Below, one piece after another: positions 40,115 through 49,820 of a stretch of DNA of 64,000 nt. The position numbers and the translations under genes were made by a program. The DNA lies in the NCBI RefSeq assembly GCF_000010805.1, contig NC_012522.1:1798001-1862000 (forward strand), written 5' to 3'. Under the pieces are notes generated by a model. It saw nothing but the letters and a program-made list of their open reading frames with translations. It did no database searches and was not told where the DNA came from. The stretch's first letter is position 1, and each line of letters begins with the position of its first letter. This stretch comes from Rhodococcus opacus B4 (GTDB lineage: Bacteria > Actinomycetota > Actinomycetes > Mycobacteriales > Mycobacteriaceae).

Positions 40115-40930
40115 TCATTCGGTCGTCGTGCCGAGTTCGGCAGAACGAATTTTCGCGGCTTCGAGTGCGTCGAAAAATGCTGTCCTGAGACCGTTCCCCT
40201 CCAGGCGGCGGATTGCCGCCGCGGTGGTTCCGCCGGGCGAAGTCACGGCGGCGCGAAGTTCGGTCGCGCTCTCCCCCGACCGGTCGAGCATGGCCGCGGA
40301 GCCGACCATGGTCTGCACGACCAGCTCGGTCGCGGTCGCCCGGGTCAGGCCGAGCCCCACGCCCGCGTCGATCATGGCCTCGGCGACCAGGAAGAAATAG
40401 GCCGGACCGGAGCCGGAGACGGCGGTGACGGCGTCGATCTGCGATTCGGGGACGACGACGACCTTGCCGACCGACGACAGGACGCCGCGGACCAGTTCGA
40501 GGTGTTCCTTCTTCACGTGCCTGCCGGGGGCGAGCACGCTGACGCCCTCACCGACCAGCATCGGCGTGTTGGGCATGACCCGGACCACGGGGAACCCGGC
40601 GGGCAGTCTCGTCTCGTAGAACGCGGTGGGGATGCCGGCGGCGAGCGAGACGAGCAGCTGCTCGCGCTCGCCGTCGAGTTCCACCTTGGACACCTCGGTG
40701 AGCGCGGACTCGACGTCTCCGGGCTTGACGGCCATCACGATGACGTCGGCACCTTCGGCGGCGTCGGTGGGGGTGGTGACCCGCACCGAGTACGCCGCTG
40801 CCAGCTCGTCGGCGCGCACCGGGTGCTGCTCGGCCACCACCAGATCCTTGACGGCGTGACCTGCCTGCAGAAGCCCCGAGATGAGGGCCTCGCCGATCTT
40901 GCCGCCTCCGATTACCGCAATTCTCGTCAT
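40115..40930 (-). CDS. proC: Pyrroline-5-carboxylate reductase (ProC)
   Basis: 271 residues. The NAD(P) motif RIAVIGGGKIGEALISGLL starts the protein; MPNTPMLVGEGVS and the signature AVSGSGPAYFFLVAEAM and TSPGGTTAAAI follow. It makes proline from pyrroline-5-carboxylate in the cytosol. It is the last gene of a minus-strand run with the thioesterase and MerR genes, 36 bases after the thioesterase. Confidence 0.95.
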   Translation of the reverse strand: MTRIAVIGGGKIGEALISGLLQAGHAVKDLVVAEQHPVRADELAAAYSVRVTTPTDAAEGADVIVMAVKPGDVESALTEVSKVELDGEREQLLVSLAAGIPTAFYETRLPAGFPVVRVMPNTPMLVGEGVSVLAPGRHVKKEHLELVRGVLSSVGKVVVVPESQIDAVTAVSGSGPAYFFLVAEAMIDAGVGLGLTRATATELVVQTMVGSAAMLDRSGESATELRAAVTSPGGTTAAAIRRLEGNGLRTAFFDALEAAKIRSAELGTTTE

Positions 40931-40966
40931 GGCGAACAGCCTGCCACGACGCTCTGCGGCGCCTTC

Positions 40967-41809
40967 CTAGCGGGGGATCATCGCCAGCTGCCGGCTCTGC
41001 ACGACGATCGCACCGGTCGAGTCGAGGACGGTGTGGTCCTCCTCGAACCAGGTGCCGCCGAGCACGGTGCTGCTGGCCATCACGCGCAGCCACCCGGGCG
41101 CGGGCTGCCTGCGCAGGTAGGTGGTCAGCTGGACCGTGGGCGCCCAGCCGAACATGCCCCGGTTCATCGTCACGGGGGCGCTGATGTCGCCGGTCATGAT
41201 CGCGAACAGCGCCGCCGTGTCGGGATCGCTCTCGTCGCCCGCGCGCGGCCGCACCCACATGCGGACCTCGGGTTCACCCTGGTTGCCGGTCAGGAAGTGC
41301 GCCGACGTCCCGTCCACCCGCATGTCGCAGCCCTGGGCCACGTGGACGATCTGCCCCATCGGATGGTCGGCGGTGAGCACGACGGCGTCGGCGGGCGGTT
41401 CCACCGGGAGCTGGGCCAGGGCATGGTTCCCGCTGTACTGCGGCTCCCCCGCGTCGGGGACGCCGAGCGTGACCGACGCGCGCACGGCAACGCGATCGCC
41501 CTGCACCAGCTCGACATCGACGAACGACACCTGCTTGCCCTGCTTGCGCACCGTCGTCGACAGTGTCACCTCACCCGGATCGGGGGCGGACAGGTAGTTG
41601 GCCCCGACCGCGAGGGGCTGCACCCGGGACGGCCCGGCATCACCGGTCTCGTCGAGCAGTCGCCTGCGGGCGGCGGCGGCGCAGAGCGACATCATCGAAC
41701 CGCCGTGCACCTTGGGGCCGATCGTCCAGATCGGGTCGATCGAGGCCCGGTACGTCCCGTCACCGGCAGCGGTGAGGGCGTTGAGATCACGGAAGGGAGT
41801 TGAGCTCAC
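40967..41809 (-). CDS. Acyl-CoA thioesterase family, double hot-dog
   Basis: 280 residues, TesB/acyl-CoA thioesterase-like double hot-dog fold: GPKVHGGSMMSLCAAAARR in the first half and YLRRQPAPGWLRVMASSTVL, then WFEEDHTVLDSTGAIVVQSR in the second. Presumably hydrolyses an acyl-CoA; the equivalent in mycobacteria is Rv0499. GTG at 41809 overlaps the MerR stop (GTGA). Confidence 0.78.
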   Translation of the reverse strand: MSSTPFRDLNALTAAGDGTYRASIDPIWTIGPKVHGGSMMSLCAAAARRRLLDETGDAGPSRVQPLAVGANYLSAPDPGEVTLSTTVRKQGKQVSFVDVELVQGDRVAVRASVTLGVPDAGEPQYSGNHALAQLPVEPPADAVVLTADHPMGQIVHVAQGCDMRVDGTSAHFLTGNQGEPEVRMWVRPRAGDESDPDTAALFAIMTGDISAPVTMNRGMFGWAPTVQLTTYLRRQPAPGWLRVMASSTVLGGTWFEEDHTVLDSTGAIVVQSRQLAMIPR

Positions 41810-42441
41810 TGCTGGTCCTGTTCTTCGGGGTTCCGGAGACGCTTCTGTGCGACGTCCTGATGTGCGAGCCGGCGCATCGCGGCGATGACCGGCTCGTAGA
41901 CGGCCGTGCCCAGCACCGCGTACCGGATCGCGTCCTCGGCCGATGCGGTGGGCATGAGCCCGATGTCGATCTCGGCGATCCCACGCACGTGACGCCCGTA
42001 GGCGTCGAGTCGCTCCTCGGTCATCGGGATGCCGGCTTCCTCGAGCGCTGCGAGGGCACGTTCGAGCTGACCGACCGCGACGTACCGGGGGTCGTACACC
42101 TGCCCGAGCCTCTCGAGGACGGCGCGGGCACGCGGGAACTCGTCGACGTCGTCGGCCGGGGTGTCGAGGTAGGGCGGAAGTTGCGCAATGGCCTGGCCGA
42201 GCACGTCGAACAGCGAGCCGTCGGGATGGTCCACGAGGCGGAGGATTTCCCGGATGCGCGGAATGGGCAGTCCGGCTCCGGCCAGCGCCTTGACGAGGCC
42301 GAGTCGCTGCACGTGCTCCTCGCCGTACCGGGCCTGGGTGGCGCTCGTCGCCTCGCCGGGCATCAGCAGACCTTCGCGCAGGTAGTACTTCACCGTTGCG
42401 AGCGGAACGCCGGTACGGGCGACCAACTCGGACACACGCAC
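41806..42441 (-). CDS. MerR-family transcriptional regulator
   Basis: 211 residues. The MerR winged HTH is at the N-terminus (MRVSELVARTGVPLATVKYY, LREGLLMPGEATSATQARYG) with a dimerisation helix and a longer helical effector domain containing LERALAALEEAG. It has no metal-binding Cys. It is coupled with the thioesterase gene, which it may control. Confidence 0.85.
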   Translation of the reverse strand: MRVSELVARTGVPLATVKYYLREGLLMPGEATSATQARYGEEHVQRLGLVKALAGAGLPIPRIREILRLVDHPDGSLFDVLGQAIAQLPPYLDTPADDVDEFPRARAVLERLGQVYDPRYVAVGQLERALAALEEAGIPMTEERLDAYGRHVRGIAEIDIGLMPTASAEDAIRYAVLGTAVYEPVIAAMRRLAHQDVAQKRLRNPEEQDQQ

Positions 42442-42523
42442 GGCCCCTCCTTCGGCATCGACTGGATACTGAAACTATCCAATGTGGCCACGAGCTTACC
42501 GCAGGAGGAACTCGGCAGGCGTC

Positions 42524-43465
42524 TCAGGTGTCGTCGTGATCGCCGCCGGAGCGGCTGCGCGGCGACCCCGACGCGGCGCGGCCCGGTTCGAGGTGTTCAC
42601 GGGCGAAGGCCAGCGCCTGCGCGAGCATCGACGACCGTTCCCGCCGGGTCCGGGCGTTCTGCGTGTTGATCTCGACCACCGCCTGGCCGTCGAACCCGGT
42701 GTCGACGAGGTGCCGGCACAGCTGCGCGCAGGGCTGGGCGCCGTGACCGGGAATGAGGTGCTCGTCCATCGACGCACCCCGGCCGTCGGCGAGGTGGAGA
42801 TGCGCGAGGCCCTCCCCCATGCGCTCCGCCAGTTTCATCGCGTCCATTCCGGCCGTGGCCGTGTGCGACAGGTCGAGCGTGTAGTGGGCGTGCCCCGAAT
42901 CGGTGGGGTCGTAGGACGGGCTGAACGCCGACAGCGCCGCCCCCGGTCCGCCCCGCCGCCGCAGTCGCTCGGCGGATCTCTCCTTGCTGCCGAAGAAGCC
43001 GTCCGCCCGCATGGGGAACATGTTCTCCACCGCGACGATTACGTCGCTGCGCTGTTCCAGGTCGGCCACCTGATCGGCGAAGCCGTCGGCGTACCGGCGC
43101 TGCCAGCGGAACGGGGGGTGCACCACGACGCTCGTCGCCCCGAGCGACTCGGCGGTACGGACGGACCGCTCCAGCTTCGCGACCGGGTCGGCGCCCCACA
43201 CTCGCTGCGAGATGAGCAGGCACGGCGCGTGGATTGCCTGAACCGGGATCGCGTACCTGCGCACCAGCCCGGCCACGGCGCCGGCGTCCTGGCTGACCGA
43301 TTCGGCCCACACCATCAGTTCGACGCCGTCATATCCCAGATCGGCCGCGTACCGGAACGCCGCCTCGGTGTTCTCCGGGTACACCGAGGCCGTCGACAGG
43401 CCCACCAGTACCTTCCGCCCGCGCGGTGACCGTCGAACCTGCTCGTGCCCACTGTCCCCGACCAT
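42524..43465 (-). CDS. Sugar phosphate isomerase/epimerase family (AP endonuclease 2-like TIM barrel)
   Basis: 313 residues, xylose-isomerase-like TIM barrel. Metal-ligand-bearing stretches are visible: YDGVELMVWAE, IHAPCLLISQ, VVVHPPFRWQRRY, IVAVENMFP, HYTLDLSHTATAG and LAHLHLADG. It matches mycobacterial Rv0498 in motifs. Substrate unknown. ATG at 43465; its 5' end overlaps the 3' end of the upstream gene by 9 codons or less (upstream stop at 43473). Confidence 0.82.
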   Translation of the reverse strand: MVGDSGHEQVRRSPRGRKVLVGLSTASVYPENTEAAFRYAADLGYDGVELMVWAESVSQDAGAVAGLVRRYAIPVQAIHAPCLLISQRVWGADPVAKLERSVRTAESLGATSVVVHPPFRWQRRYADGFADQVADLEQRSDVIVAVENMFPMRADGFFGSKERSAERLRRRGGPGAALSAFSPSYDPTDSGHAHYTLDLSHTATAGMDAMKLAERMGEGLAHLHLADGRGASMDEHLIPGHGAQPCAQLCRHLVDTGFDGQAVVEINTQNARTRRERSSMLAQALAFAREHLEPGRAASGSPRSRSGGDHDDT

Positions 43466-43472
43466 GAGCAAC

Positions 43473-44684
43473 TCAGCCCGACGCAAGCATGAAGGCTAAC
43501 GGCCCCAGAGTGACGATCATCCCGACGACGACGGCGATCACGAAGCTGGTGATGTCGTCGGTGCGGCGCAGGATGCGGACCATGGCGACCAGGCCCACGA
43601 TGACGAGCAGCGCCAGAATCAGCGCGACCCACGGGAAGACGTCCCACAGTTTCTCGAAACCCTTGAAGAGCAGGGCCCCGGCGATCACGGCCACGACACC
43701 CTGGCCGATGAGAACGGCCCACTCGCGGGTGGAGTTCTCGCCGGTCTCGTCCTTCTTGCCCGCCTTCGCGGCCTCGGCCTTCTCGGCCTTCGCCTCCCTG
43801 CGGGAACGGCGCGGGGTCTCGGGCTTCTGGGTGTCGTCCCGGTCGGTGTCCGCCTCGTCGGTGGCGGCCTCGATGAGGTCCGTCTCCTCGGCCGCGTTCG
43901 CGGCATCCGAGTCCCGGGACTGGCGCATCAGGTCGCCGGCCAGCGTCGATCCGGACAGCAGCGCGGGTTCCGGTTTCGCCTTGGCGGGCGCCTCCGGCTT
44001 CGGCGTGTTCACGAACTTCGACGTGCCGTTCGACGTCGCTGCGGTACCCGCCTTCGAGGGGGTTCCGGATTTCGCCGGTGCCTCGGGCTTCGCGGGTGTG
44101 CCGGACTTCGCGGCCGGTTCGGTCTTGGCCGGGGCGTCCGTCTTGGCCGGGGTTTCGGGCTTCGGCGCCGGTGTCACCCGCGGGGCGGCGACAGTCGGGG
44201 CGGGCTCCGGCTTCTTCACGACCGGGGCGGCCACCGTCGGCGCCGGCGTGGGGGCGGCGGCCGGCGCGGGCGGTTCCTGCCGCACGGACCGGCTGACCCA
44301 CGTTCCCTGGTGATCTCGCGACGTCCCGCCCGACACCACAGCGCGGCCACGGCCGGCGGGGCGACTCGCGATGGGTTCGTCATCGTCGTCGTCGTTGTCG
44401 TCGGACGGAGCCTTGTCAGCGGCCGCGCGCTCGCCGGCCCTCGCCGACGGCGTTGCCTGCGCAGGTGTGCGCGACGGCTCGGGCGCGGCGGGTTCCGGTT
44501 CGGGCTCGGCTTCGAGTGCCCGCGATTCGGACGGATCCCGGACCACCGGAATTTCACCGGTCAGCTCGGCCACGGAGATTCCTCCCGCGACGCCGCGCCG
44601 GCGCCGCCCGCCCCGGGACTCCACCTGCTGCCCGTTACGTTTGAGCAGCTCTGACACAGAGATCTGCTGACTGTCCTCGGTCAT
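43473..44684 (-). CDS. Membrane protein with Pro/Ala/Lys-rich region (Rv0497-like)
   Basis: 403 residues. The N-terminus (SQQISVSELLKRNG) recurs as ISVAELTGEIPVV near residue 36. A long low-complexity region follows (DDNDDDDDEP, then PAKTEPA/GTPAKPEAPAK-like repeats), then a basic KAEKAEAAKAGKK segment and four C-terminal membrane helices. The position and motif match Rv0497 in mycobacteria. Function unknown; the repeats and charge blocks suggest a flexible spacer on the cytoplasmic side. ATG at 44684 overlaps the ppx stop (ATGA). Confidence 0.78.
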   Translation of the reverse strand: MTEDSQQISVSELLKRNGQQVESRGGRRRRGVAGGISVAELTGEIPVVRDPSESRALEAEPEPEPAAPEPSRTPAQATPSARAGERAAADKAPSDDNDDDDDEPIASRPAGRGRAVVSGGTSRDHQGTWVSRSVRQEPPAPAAAPTPAPTVAAPVVKKPEPAPTVAAPRVTPAPKPETPAKTDAPAKTEPAAKSGTPAKPEAPAKSGTPSKAGTAATSNGTSKFVNTPKPEAPAKAKPEPALLSGSTLAGDLMRQSRDSDAANAAEETDLIEAATDEADTDRDDTQKPETPRRSRREAKAEKAEAAKAGKKDETGENSTREWAVLIGQGVVAVIAGALLFKGFEKLWDVFPWVALILALLVIVGLVAMVRILRRTDDITSFVIAVVVGMIVTLGPLAFMLASG

Positions 44685-45634
44685 CGAGCACCCACCATCA
44701 ATTCACCGCCCATTTCCGTATCGAGCTTGCGGAGGATCAAACCCTCGCGCAGAGCCCAGGGGCAGATTTCGAGTTCCTCCACGCCCAGTGCTCTCATGCT
44801 GGCCTCCGCAACGAGTGCTCCGGCCACGATCTGCTGCGACCTGTCGGAGCTCACCCCTTCTAATTCTGCACGGTCCGAGGCCGTCATCCGCGAAATGAAA
44901 GCTATGAGTTGCCTGAGACCGCTGGCGGTGAGCGTGCGTTTGACCCGCGGGCCCGCACCGGACGGTGCGGAGCCCGTCAGCCGGGCCAGTGAGCGGAACG
45001 TCTTGGACGTGCCGACGGCGCGGTCCCACTGCCCCGCCGCGCGCAGTTCCTTGGACGGGACGGTCAGTTCGGCGTCCAGCCAATCCCTCAGCACCGCCAC
45101 GCGACGCTTGCCCGGCGGGTCGGCCTCGAGCCAGTCCCGGGTGAGCCGTCCGGCGCCGAGTTGCAGCGACAGCGCGACGTCCGGGTCCTCGTCGCCCCCC
45201 GTCGTCAGCTCGAGGGATCCGCCGCCGATGTCGAGGTTCAGGATGCGGCCCGCGCTCCACCCGAACCAGCGGCGCACGGCGAGGAACGTCAGCCGGGCCT
45301 CGTCGACACCCGACAGGACCTCGAGCGTCACGCCGGTCTCGTCGTGCACGCGCGCGAGCACGTCGTCCGAGTTGTTGGCGTCGCGGACGGCGGACGTCGC
45401 GAAGGCCATGAGTTCACCGCACCCGGATGTCCTCGCGATGCTGGCGAAGTCTGCCACCGTCGTGACCAGGCGATCTGCACCCTGAGAGGTGATGTCACCG
45501 CGGTCGTCGGTGTTTTCCGCCAACCTCAGAGTCGACTTGGTCGAACTCATCGGTGTGGGGTGGCCGCCCCTGTGGGCGTCCACTACGAGAAGATGGACGG
45601 TGTTGCTTCCGACGTCGAGTACCCCTAGTCGCAC
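44681..45634 (-). CDS. ppx: Ppx/GppA exopolyphosphatase family protein
   Basis: 317 residues. The ATPase-fold phosphate motif [19 protein letters not shown] starts the protein, and [13 protein letters not shown] is the second conserved motif; [12 protein letters not shown] is typical. In M. tuberculosis the gene at this place (Rv0496) is Ppx1, which hydrolyses short-chain polyphosphate. Placed 32 bases divergent from the Cys-rich gene. Polyphosphate and (p)ppGpp hydrolysis are both possible for the family. Confidence 0.87.
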   Translation of the reverse strand: MRLGVLDVGSNTVHLLVVDAHRGGHPTPMSSTKSTLRLAENTDDRGDITSQGADRLVTTVADFASIARTSGCGELMAFATSAVRDANNSDDVLARVHDETGVTLEVLSGVDEARLTFLAVRRWFGWSAGRILNLDIGGGSLELTTGGDEDPDVALSLQLGAGRLTRDWLEADPPGKRRVAVLRDWLDAELTVPSKELRAAGQWDRAVGTSKTFRSLARLTGSAPSGAGPRVKRTLTASGLRQLIAFISRMTASDRAELEGVSSDRSQQIVAGALVAEASMRALGVEELEICPWALREGLILRKLDTEMGGELMVGAR

Positions 45635-45667
45635 ATTGACACGGTACTGGGTCTACCGTCGGGCTTT

Positions 45668-46486
45668 GTGACAGCACGTAATGCAGGGCGTTCACACAAG
45701 ATGACACCCAGCCCCGAAGTACCCCTCGACTTCGCTCGAGAATGGGTCGAATTTCCCGATCCCGACAACGCCGAGCACCTCATCGCCGCGGACATGACGT
45801 GGCTGCTATCCCATTGGACCTGCGTGTTCGGCACTCCGGCCTGCCAGGGCATCATCGGCGACCGGCCGGACGACGGCTGCTGTTCGCACGGTGCGTTCCT
45901 CTCCGACGAGGAGGATCTGGAGAAGCTGAACGAGTCAGTGAAGCTGCTCACACCCGAGGACTGGCAGTTCATGGAGAAGGGGCTCGGCAAGAAGGGGTAC
46001 ATCGAGGAGGACGACCTCGAGGACGAGCCCGCGCTGCGCACCCGCCGGTATCACGGCGCCTGCATCTTCCTGAACCGCCCCGGCTTCGAGGGCGGCGTCG
46101 GTTGCGCTCTGCACTCGATGGCGCTCAAGCGCGGAATCGAGCCGCTCGAGGTGAAGCCCGACGTGTGCTGGCAGCTTCCGATCCGCCGCACCCAGGAGTG
46201 GGTGGAACGCCCCGACGGCGAGCAGATCCTCAAGACGACCATCACCGAGTACGACCGGCGTGGCTGGGGCGAGGGCGGCGCGGACCTGGACTGGTACTGC
46301 TCGGGCTCCCCCGACGCCCACGTGGGCGCCAAGGCCGTCTGGCAGTCGTATGCGCCGGAGTTGACGGAGCTGCTCGGCAAGGCCGCGTACGCGGAATTGG
46401 CGAAGTTGTGCAAGCGCAGGGCCGGCCTCGGACTCGTCGCCGTCCATCCGGCCACCGTGGCCGCGCAGAAGAAGGCCGCCGGGTAA
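45668..46486 (+). CDS. Conserved Cys-rich protein (Rv0495c-like)
   Basis: 272 residues with nine cysteines, in clusters [44 protein letters not shown] and DWYCSG. The spacing suggests a bound metal or iron-sulfur centre, as in YkgJ-type Cys clusters; I have not verified this. The sequence and neighbour order match Rv0495c. GTG at 45668; ATG at 45701 is an alternative. It is divergent from ppx across only 33 bases. Confidence 0.8.
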   Translation: MTARNAGRSHKMTPSPEVPLDFAREWVEFPDPDNAEHLIAADMTWLLSHWTCVFGTPACQGIIGDRPDDGCCSHGAFLSDEEDLEKLNESVKLLTPEDWQFMEKGLGKKGYIEEDDLEDEPALRTRRYHGACIFLNRPGFEGGVGCALHSMALKRGIEPLEVKPDVCWQLPIRRTQEWVERPDGEQILKTTITEYDRRGWGEGGADLDWYCSGSPDAHVGAKAVWQSYAPELTELLGKAAYAELAKLCKRRAGLGLVAVHPATVAAQKKAAG

Positions 46487-46555
46487 CGGATCGGACCTAC
46501 CGGTCGATTTATCCGTCACGGCCCCATTCCGGGCACAGCCACGACGGGAGAGATC

Positions 46556-46891
46556 ATGTTCGCTCGAATTCTGACCGGTGCCCTGTTGACCGCCGCGGCA
46601 ACGCTCGCCCTCGCGCCGACCGCGTCGGCCGAGCCGACCCCGGACTGGAACACCTTCTACGACAAGACCGCGAACTTCGTCGCACCGTTCGATCCCGGCG
46701 CGTTCGGGGACAAGGGTAACCGGGCGCTCGTGCTGAGCCCGTACGGAACCGGCCGGGTCATCGAGTGCAAGGGCGACGGACACTACGTCGCGGTCTACTG
46801 CAGGCAGTTCGACGACCAGGGCCGCGAGCATGCCGTCACGCAGATCATCTCGGCGCCGTTCCGCGGCGTCTGGGTGTACAACCCGTTCTGA
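46556..46891 (+). CDS. Small secreted protein
   Basis: 111 residues. A Sec signal peptide is visible (RILTGALLTAAATLALAPTA, cleavage after ASA before EPTPDW). The mature part is about 86 residues with two Cys (GRVIECKG and AVYCRQF) likely to form a disulfide. ATG at 46556 with GGGAGA upstream. Function unknown. A repeat element follows the stop. Confidence 0.75.
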   Translation: MFARILTGALLTAAATLALAPTASAEPTPDWNTFYDKTANFVAPFDPGAFGDKGNRALVLSPYGTGRVIECKGDGHYVAVYCRQFDDQGREHAVTQIISAPFRGVWVYNPF

Positions 46892-46900
46892 CACACGCTC

Positions 46901-46950
46901 ACGAATTCGTCAGCCGCACATGCAATTGCCTGTGCGGCTGACGAATTCGT
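46901..46950. repeat. Inverted-repeat element, copy 1 (convergent gap)
   Basis: Perfect 20-bp arms 46901-46920 and 46931-46950 around a 10-base loop. The core GAATTCGTCAGCCGCAC is shared with the element at 59050-59093. It lies between the small secreted gene (plus) and regX3 (minus), which converge, so it may act as a two-way terminator. Confidence 0.85.
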
Positions 46951-46977
46951 CTGCGTCTGTGACAGCGTAGTGTTTGC

Positions 46978-47667
46978 TCAGGCCTCCAGTTTGTAACCCA
47001 GCCCGCGGACGGTGACGAGGTGTTCCGGCTTGGCCGGGTCGGTCTCGATCTTCGAGCGCAGACGCTTGACGTGCACGTCGAGGGTCTTGGTGTCGCCGAC
47101 GTAGTCCGCGCCCCACACCCGGTCGATCAACTGTCCGCGAGTGAGCACCCGGCCCGAGTTCCGCAGCAGGTACTCGAGGAGGTCGAATTCCTTGAGCGGC
47201 AACGTGACGGCCTCGCCGTTCACCTGGACCACGTGCCGTTCGACGTCCATCCGGACCGGTCCGGCCTCGAGGACGGCCGAGTCCTGCGCGACGTCGAGTT
47301 CGCTGTCGACGCCGCGGCGCAGCACCGCCCGGATGCGGGCGATCAGTTCCCGCGCCGAGTACGGCTTGGTCACGTAGTCGTCGGCGCCGAGTTCGAGGCC
47401 CACCACCTTGTCGATCTCGCTGTCCCGTGCCGTCACCATGATGACGGGGACACCGGATCGGCTGCGGAGTTGCTTGCAGACATCCGTGCCGCTCATGCCG
47501 GGCAGCATGAGGTCGAGGAGGACGATGTCGGCGCCGGCCCGGTCGAATTCGGCGAGCGCGGACGGTCCGTCGCCGACGATCGTCGTCTCGAATCCTTCCT
47601 TGCGGAGCAGGAAGGCCAATGGGTCGGCCAGTGACTCCTCGTCTTCCACGATCAGCACACTTGTCAT
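46978..47667 (-). CDS. regX3: Response regulator RegX3 (OmpR family)
   Basis: 229 residues. Receiver: acidic pair in [13 protein letters not shown], phospho-acceptor D52 in VLLDLMLPG, and Lys in [18 protein letters not shown]. The C-terminal winged HTH has [20 protein letters not shown] and [14 protein letters not shown]. In mycobacteria SenX3-RegX3 responds to phosphate limitation. ATG at 47667 overlaps the senX3 stop (ATGA). Confidence 0.93.
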   Translation of the reverse strand: MTSVLIVEDEESLADPLAFLLRKEGFETTIVGDGPSALAEFDRAGADIVLLDLMLPGMSGTDVCKQLRSRSGVPVIMVTARDSEIDKVVGLELGADDYVTKPYSARELIARIRAVLRRGVDSELDVAQDSAVLEAGPVRMDVERHVVQVNGEAVTLPLKEFDLLEYLLRNSGRVLTRGQLIDRVWGADYVGDTKTLDVHVKRLRSKIETDPAKPEHLVTVRGLGYKLEA

Positions 47668-48872
47668 CGCTTGGCCTCCATACCGGTTTCTCTCCTCCCG
47701 ACAGTTCCGCCGTCGGCGTCCCCGCCGTTCGTCTCTACTGTCTCGATGTGTGCAGGAATCTGCAGGGTAAACGTCGAACCTGTTCCGGGCTTGCTCCACA
47801 GATCGATCGATCCGTTGTGGTTGGCGGCCACGTGTTTGACGATCGCGAGGCCGAGTCCCGTTCCGCCGGTCGCGCGGGCCCGTGCCTTGTCGACGCGGAA
47901 GAAGCGTTCGAAGACGCGTTCCTGGTCGGCCTTGGCGATGCCTTCGCCGCGGTCGGTCACCGAGATCGCCACGTTGTCGCCGCGGATCGACCGGCTCACC
48001 GAGACCGGGGATCCCTTCGGCGAATAGGCGATGGCGTTCTGCACCAGATTGGACAGCGCGGTGACGAGCAGCGCGCGGTCGCCGAGCACCTCGTAGCCGC
48101 TGTGGTGGTCCGTGGTGACGGCGATGCCTGCCGCTTCGGCGGAGATCTTGCATCGCTGCAGGGCCTCGTCCACCACCTCGTCGACGGAGACGGCCTCGAG
48201 GTCGGGCAGCTTCTCGGCGCCCTGCAGCCGGGACAGCGCGATCAGTTCGGTGACCATCTTGCCGAGCCGGACGGATTCACCGAGCACGCGTTCGCCGAAG
48301 TGCCGGACCGACTCGGGATCGTCGGCCGATTCGAGGAGTGCCTCCGCCAGCAGTCCCATCGCACCGACCGGGGTCTTGAGTTCGTGACTGACGTTGGCGA
48401 CGAAGTCGCGGCGGGTCGCTTCCATCCGCACCTGCTCGGAGTCGTCGTCGGCGAAGAGGACCACGAAGTTGTGGTCTTCCTTGCTGAGCAGGCGTGCGGT
48501 GCCGCGCACCGCGATCCGGTCGCGTCCCCGTTGCGGGGTCTTGGTGCTGAGGTCGACCTCGACGGGTTCACCGGTTTCGAGGACGCGGAGCGCCGCGACC
48601 CATGCACGGTCGTCGACGAGCCGGTTCCGCACCAGGCCCAGCTCTTCGGCACGGGGATTGAACAGGACGACGTCGTGGAACTGGTCGACCACGGCGATAC
48701 CGCTCTCGGATGCCAGCACGATCAGGTCCAGGACCTGTGACATCGTCAGCCCCGCGGTCTCTTCCATTCGCTGCGCCTGCCGGGTGGACAGCATGGGGAT
48801 CAGCACGCCACCGACGAGGTAACCGACGAAGCCGCCCACGATGGCAAGCAGGACGGCTTGAACAACACTCAC
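47664..48872 (-). CDS. senX3: Sensor histidine kinase SenX3
   Basis: 402 residues: one N-terminal helix ([20 protein letters not shown]), a PAS-like domain (about 45-150), and the kinase core with the phospho-His box H163 in [18 protein letters not shown] and G boxes are [14 protein letters not shown] and [14 protein letters not shown]. It pairs with RegX3. GTG at 48872. No MIRU-type spacer separates the two genes here; they overlap. Confidence 0.93.
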   Translation of the reverse strand: MSVVQAVLLAIVGGFVGYLVGGVLIPMLSTRQAQRMEETAGLTMSQVLDLIVLASESGIAVVDQFHDVVLFNPRAEELGLVRNRLVDDRAWVAALRVLETGEPVEVDLSTKTPQRGRDRIAVRGTARLLSKEDHNFVVLFADDDSEQVRMEATRRDFVANVSHELKTPVGAMGLLAEALLESADDPESVRHFGERVLGESVRLGKMVTELIALSRLQGAEKLPDLEAVSVDEVVDEALQRCKISAEAAGIAVTTDHHSGYEVLGDRALLVTALSNLVQNAIAYSPKGSPVSVSRSIRGDNVAISVTDRGEGIAKADQERVFERFFRVDKARARATGGTGLGLAIVKHVAANHNGSIDLWSKPGTGSTFTLQIPAHIETVETNGGDADGGTVGRRETGMEAKR

Positions 48873-48978
48873 GCCTGAATCGTACGTTCGCGCGGCGGGC
48901 CGGTTACGCAGGGTCCGGCCATTTCCGCGCACGTCACACGCGGCGACCGGAGTCTTCGTCCGCCGTTAACCTGCTGTT

Positions 48979-49010
48979 GGCCGGACGTCCCGCGAACGGC
49001 ACGTCCGGCC
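48979..49010. terminator. Hairpin downstream of gpm1
   Basis: GGCCGGACGT (48979-48988) pairs with ACGTCCGGCC (49001-49010), a perfect 10-bp stem with a 12-base loop, 11 bases after the gpm1 stop on the minus strand. It probably ends the gpm1 transcript before senX3. Confidence 0.6.
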
Positions 49011-49021
49011 GGTTGCACGGG

Positions 49022-49768
49022 TTACTTCCCGCCCTGGTTCGCGACCGCGGCGGCGCCGGCGGCGGCGGCCTCGGGATCGAGGTAGGTGCCGCCGGGGTTG
49101 AGCGGCTTCAGGTTCTCGTCCAGGTCGTAGCGCAGCGGGATGCCCGTGGGGATGTTCAGCCCGGCGATGTCCTCGTCGGAGATGCCGTCGAGGTGCTTGA
49201 CGAGGGCGCGCAGCGAGTTGCCGTGTGCGGTGATCAGGACGGTCTTTCCGGCCAACAGGTCGGCCGAGATGGTGTCTTCCCAGTACGGGATCAGGCGGAC
49301 GACGACGTCCTTCAGGCACTCCGTGAGCGGGACCTCGTCGAGGTTCGCGTAGCGGGGATCGGTGTCCTGGCTGTACTCGCTGCCCGGCTCGATCGTGGGC
49401 GGCGGGGTGTCGTAGCTGCGGCGCCACAGCATGAACTGCTCGTCGCCGTACTTGTCCTTGACCTGCGCCTTGTTGCGTCCCTGCAGGGCGCCGTAGTGGC
49501 GCTCGTTGAGACGCCAGTCGCGGATGACGGGAATCCAGTGCCGATCTGCCGTGTCGAGCGCGATGTTGGCGGTGCTGATGGCGCGGCGCAGCAGCGACGT
49601 GTAGAGCACGTCGGGGAGCAGGTTGTGCTCGAGCAGCAATTCGCCGGCGCGCTTGCCCTCGGCGATGCCCTTATCGGTCAGGTGGACGTCCACCCAGCCG
49701 GTGAACAAGTTGAGCGCATTCCATTCGCTCTCGCCGTGGCGGAGCAGCACAAGGGTTCCGGTACTCAT
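49022..49768 (-). CDS. gpm1: 2,3-bisphosphoglycerate-dependent phosphoglycerate mutase
   Basis: 248 residues. The catalytic His H11 lies in [19 protein letters not shown], the second in [32 protein letters not shown] is the conserved substrate region. It interconverts 3- and 2-phosphoglycerate in glycolysis. ATG at 49768. It neighbours senX3 as in mycobacteria (Rv0489). Confidence 0.95.
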   Translation of the reverse strand: MSTGTLVLLRHGESEWNALNLFTGWVDVHLTDKGIAEGKRAGELLLEHNLLPDVLYTSLLRRAISTANIALDTADRHWIPVIRDWRLNERHYGALQGRNKAQVKDKYGDEQFMLWRRSYDTPPPTIEPGSEYSQDTDPRYANLDEVPLTECLKDVVVRLIPYWEDTISADLLAGKTVLITAHGNSLRALVKHLDGISDEDIAGLNIPTGIPLRYDLDENLKPLNPGGTYLDPEAAAAGAAAVANQGGK

Positions 49769-49820
49769 GCCGTTCATCCTGGCATGCCTGCCGGAACCCT
49801 CGCGCCGTGAACCCCCGCCG

